Shown here: piece after piece, positions 13,053 through 14,465 of the stretch | How positions within the stretch are numbered: position 1 is the first letter of the stretch | Layout: each line of letters begins with the position of its first letter | Source: JALWZX01 sp964506905 | Lineage (GTDB): Bacteria > Patescibacteriota > WWE3 > 2-01-FULL-39-13 | DNA: 14,465 nt | Direction of reading: 5' to 3' | Assembly: GCA_964506905.1 (NCBI GenBank) | Contig: CAZDNW010000072.1 | Coordinates: forward strand, 1 to 14,465 | Notes under the pieces: model-generated | What the model saw: only the letters and a program-made list of their open reading frames with translations | What the model was told of the DNA's origin: nothing | The model's database searches: none | Program-made: the position numbers and the translations under genes

Positions 13053-13898
13053 TTACTGAAGTAAACTTATATACCAGTTGACTATTTGAGTTCCCCATAA
13101 TAATGCAACAAGAAACCCAAGTATAAGAAATGGCCCAAATGGCACTGCATATTTTCTGTTTTTTTTGTATATAACTAATAACATCAAACCAATACCCGCA
13201 CCAAGTAAAAATGAGGCAAACCACATTACAATACTTAAAACCAAAGGTAAATACAGTGCTAATACTGCAGATAAATAAATATCGCCTTCGCCTAATGCTT
13301 TTTTTCTTGAAAGGATGTATAACAAACCGAAAAACACAAGCATACTTAAAGCAGAAAAGAGGTGAGATGATAATGGAGTAAACAATATTGAATATGAATA
13401 AATTTCAGGTTTGAATATAAAATAAAAAAGGGCAAAAAATATATAATTAACTGCTAAAATTATTGTATAAATATCTGGTATAAGTTTGTATTTTAAATCA
13501 GAGAAAAAAAGTAAAATTAGAGCCGTAAATAATATGTATACAAACAATAAAAACAATAATGATTCCAATTTAAAAACTGAACTATTAATTGAAAAATCTG
13601 ACAAGAAAAAATACCAGTAAGTTATAAAAGAGTAGGTTAGGGCTGTTATAAGTTCTGTTATCGGTAATAATTTTGGAATCGGAGCACCACAATATCTGCA
13701 CTTACCTTTAAGAAAAATATAAGAAAATAGTGGAATTAAATCTTTTGTGCCAAGTTCGTGCTTACAGGATTCGCAATAAGATCTACCTTTAATGAACTGT
13801 TCGCCTCTTATGACTCTATCTATAACAACATTCAAAAACGAACCTATAAATAAAGAAATGAAAAAAATGAAAATTATTAACAGTATGTATATCATCAT
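13053..13898 (-). CDS. pilD: Prepilin peptidase PilD (leader peptidase and N-methyltransferase)
   Basis: Membrane aspartyl protease that removes the leader of each prepilin and methylates the new N terminus. The 281 residues carry GSFLNVVIDR near the N terminus, a zinc-binding cytoplasmic loop with CxxC at 42-45 and 67-70, and the two catalytic aspartates in FFSDLKYKLIPD and in the GEGD motif (KALGEGDIYLSAVLAL). Several transmembrane helices are evident. Both the methylase and protease halves are therefore complete. Length is normal. It begins 18 nt beyond a -10-like TATAAT at 13921-13916 on the minus strand and precedes all five downstream pilin genes, its predicted substrates. Confidence 0.95.
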   Translation of the reverse strand: MMIYILLIIFIFFISLFIGSFLNVVIDRVIRGEQFIKGRSYCESCKHELGTKDLIPLFSYIFLKGKCRYCGAPIPKLLPITELITALTYSFITYWYFFLSDFSINSSVFKLESLLFLLFVYILFTALILLFFSDLKYKLIPDIYTIILAVNYIFFALFYFIFKPEIYSYSILFTPLSSHLFSALSMLVFFGLLYILSRKKALGEGDIYLSAVLALYLPLVLSIVMWFASFLLGAGIGLMLLVIYKKNRKYAVPFGPFLILGFLVALLWGTQIVNWYISLLQ

Positions 13899-13915
13899 TA
13901 TAAAGAGTATAAGAG

Positions 13916-13921
13916 ATTATA
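13916..13921 (-). promoter_or_regulatory. Possible -10 box of pilD
   Basis: TATAAT on the minus strand, immediately after the T-run of the upstream terminator and 17 nt before the pilD ATG. No good -35 box is found 16-18 nt upstream, since that position falls in the terminator loop. It would restart transcription for the pilus operon after the terminator. Confidence 0.35.
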
Positions 13922-13963
13922 AAAAAAGGTGAAAGGGGGATAATATACCCTTTCACCTTTTTT
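13921..13963 (-). terminator. Strong intrinsic terminator after the right-edge pilin
   Basis: A 10-bp stem GGTGAAAGGG/CCCTTTCACC (13928-13937 and 13948-13957) with a 10-nt loop is flanked by an A-run and a T-run on both strands (7 T on the minus strand). A-U pairs extend the stem to 16 bp. It starts 22 nt after the stop of the minus-strand pilin, so it should end that transcript. The symmetry also allows use on the + strand, but no + gene lies upstream. Confidence 0.9.
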
Positions 13964-13985
13964 GTTTTGTCTTATTTTACATTAA

Positions 13986-14465
13986 TTATTCTGGTACACA
14001 TAAGTAGACTGGCTCCCCAAGGCCAGTTGCGCAACTGCCATTAGCAGGCTTACTTCCATCTCTACATCTTAAGTTTTCTGTCATACTTAAATTTGCAAGT
14101 GATTTAGGTTGAAAACAAATGTGTATAAGATTATCTTCATCAACTGTTACATAAAGAAGTCCCGTGCCATCAGAGGATTCATCTGCTGCAAGCGTAACAG
14201 AATTTCTTTCTGCAAATTCTGGTTTTAATTCACCACTGCTAACTAATGTGTCAATGCAAACGCCGTCAGACGCAACGGTCGCATTTGGTTCACTGCAACT
14301 ACCACCGTTATCCCAAGGATATTTACGGTGGGTTGTATAATACCTTTCGTATGCATTGAGTAACTCATTAGCATCAGAACGCATTCCAGCATCTTTTGAC
14401 TTGTTAATTTGCTCAATAGGATTAATAGCCGACAAAACTGCAACAGCTAAAATTCCTATAATAAC
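13986..14465 (-). CDS. Type IV pilin, 5'-partial
   Basis: The frame is open to the window edge, so the leader and the first residues are missing; 159 residues are visible, beginning VIIGILAVAVLSAINPIEQI. This is the C-terminal part of a pilin N-terminal helix, followed by KSKDAGMRSDANELLNAYERYYTTHRKYPW, a GspG-like pattern seen in Gram-positive and CPR pilins. The globular part has six cysteines and few large hydrophobic residues. It is isolated from pilD by a strong terminator, so it may be a separately and highly expressed subunit, perhaps the major pilin. A TTG at 14435 is not the start, because the conserved helix extends upstream. Confidence 0.85.
   Translation of the reverse strand, partial: VIIGILAVAVLSAINPIEQINKSKDAGMRSDANELLNAYERYYTTHRKYPWDNGGSCSEPNATVASDGVCIDTLVSSGELKPEFAERNSVTLAADESSDGTGLLYVTVDEDNLIHICFQPKSLANLSMTENLRCRDGSKPANGSCATGLGEPVYLCVPE

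Noticed and set aside
13030..13224. Minus-strand frame of 64 codons inside pilD
   Set aside because: It is in another frame of a well-supported gene on the same strand, so it is a shadow.
1..14465. Recoding of UGA to glycine or tryptophan
   Set aside because: All recognised genes are uninterrupted with the standard code and end in TAA or TAG; no in-frame UGA is needed to complete a domain.
1..14465. CRISPR array, tRNA, rRNA or transposon
   Set aside because: No spaced identical repeats of 25-40 nt, cloverleaf-like sequence, rRNA segment or transposase motif was found by reading both strands.

Overview
The window is a gene-dense, strongly AT-rich bacterial chromosomal segment split into two opposed blocks. 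The best guess is a member of the Candidate Phyla Radiation (Patescibacteria). The reasons are very compact single-copy housekeeping genes, a tyrosyl-tRNA synthetase of the plant/protist/archaeal kind rather than the usual bacterial kind, almost no Shine-Dalgarno sequences, and a type IV pilus locus with pilM-pilN-pilO but no pilP or pilQ, as expected for a cell without an outer membrane. This placement is inference; no 16S rRNA or other lineage marker lies in the window.

Left block, + strand, 1-6270: a 5'-truncated tyrS, a 34-codon membrane miniprotein, recG, rsmD, rpmF, nusB, rnc, rpsP and khpA. These are translation, rRNA maturation and DNA repair genes. Two of them, rpmF and the miniprotein, are very short. 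RsmD (16S methylation), NusB (rRNA antitermination), RNase III (rRNA processing), L32, S16 and KhpA all serve ribosome production. rpsP has a good sigma70-type promoter whose -10 box lies only 7 nt before the ATG.

Right block, - strand, 14465-6406, read right to left: a 5'-truncated pilin with its own strong intrinsic terminator, pilD (prepilin peptidase), a GspG/PilA-like pilin, four minor-pilin-like genes (GspH/FimT-like, PilV/GspI-like, PilW/GspJ-like, PilX/GspK-like), then after a 212-nt regulatory gap pilM, pilN and pilO. PilD would process the prepilins, the minor pilins would form the priming tip complex, and PilM-PilN-PilO would form the inner-membrane alignment platform. The motors (PilB, PilT) and PilC are not in the window. 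The blocks converge at about 6271-6405 without a convincing terminator.

Most notable observations: low-complexity N/D/E/K/T-rich segments inserted into or appended to several conserved proteins (RecG, RsmD, S16, PilO, PilM); an exceptionally long disordered N-terminal region on PilO; an in-frame stop near the PilO end followed by 25 more codons of the same composition; a perfect 28-bp palindrome across the end of pilM; tandem 10-bp direct repeats just upstream of a candidate pilM promoter; several -10 boxes 6-9 nt before start codons, suggesting leaderless mRNAs; and no TGA among 19 stop codons. No RNA gene, insertion sequence, CRISPR array or clear novel defence-type system was seen.
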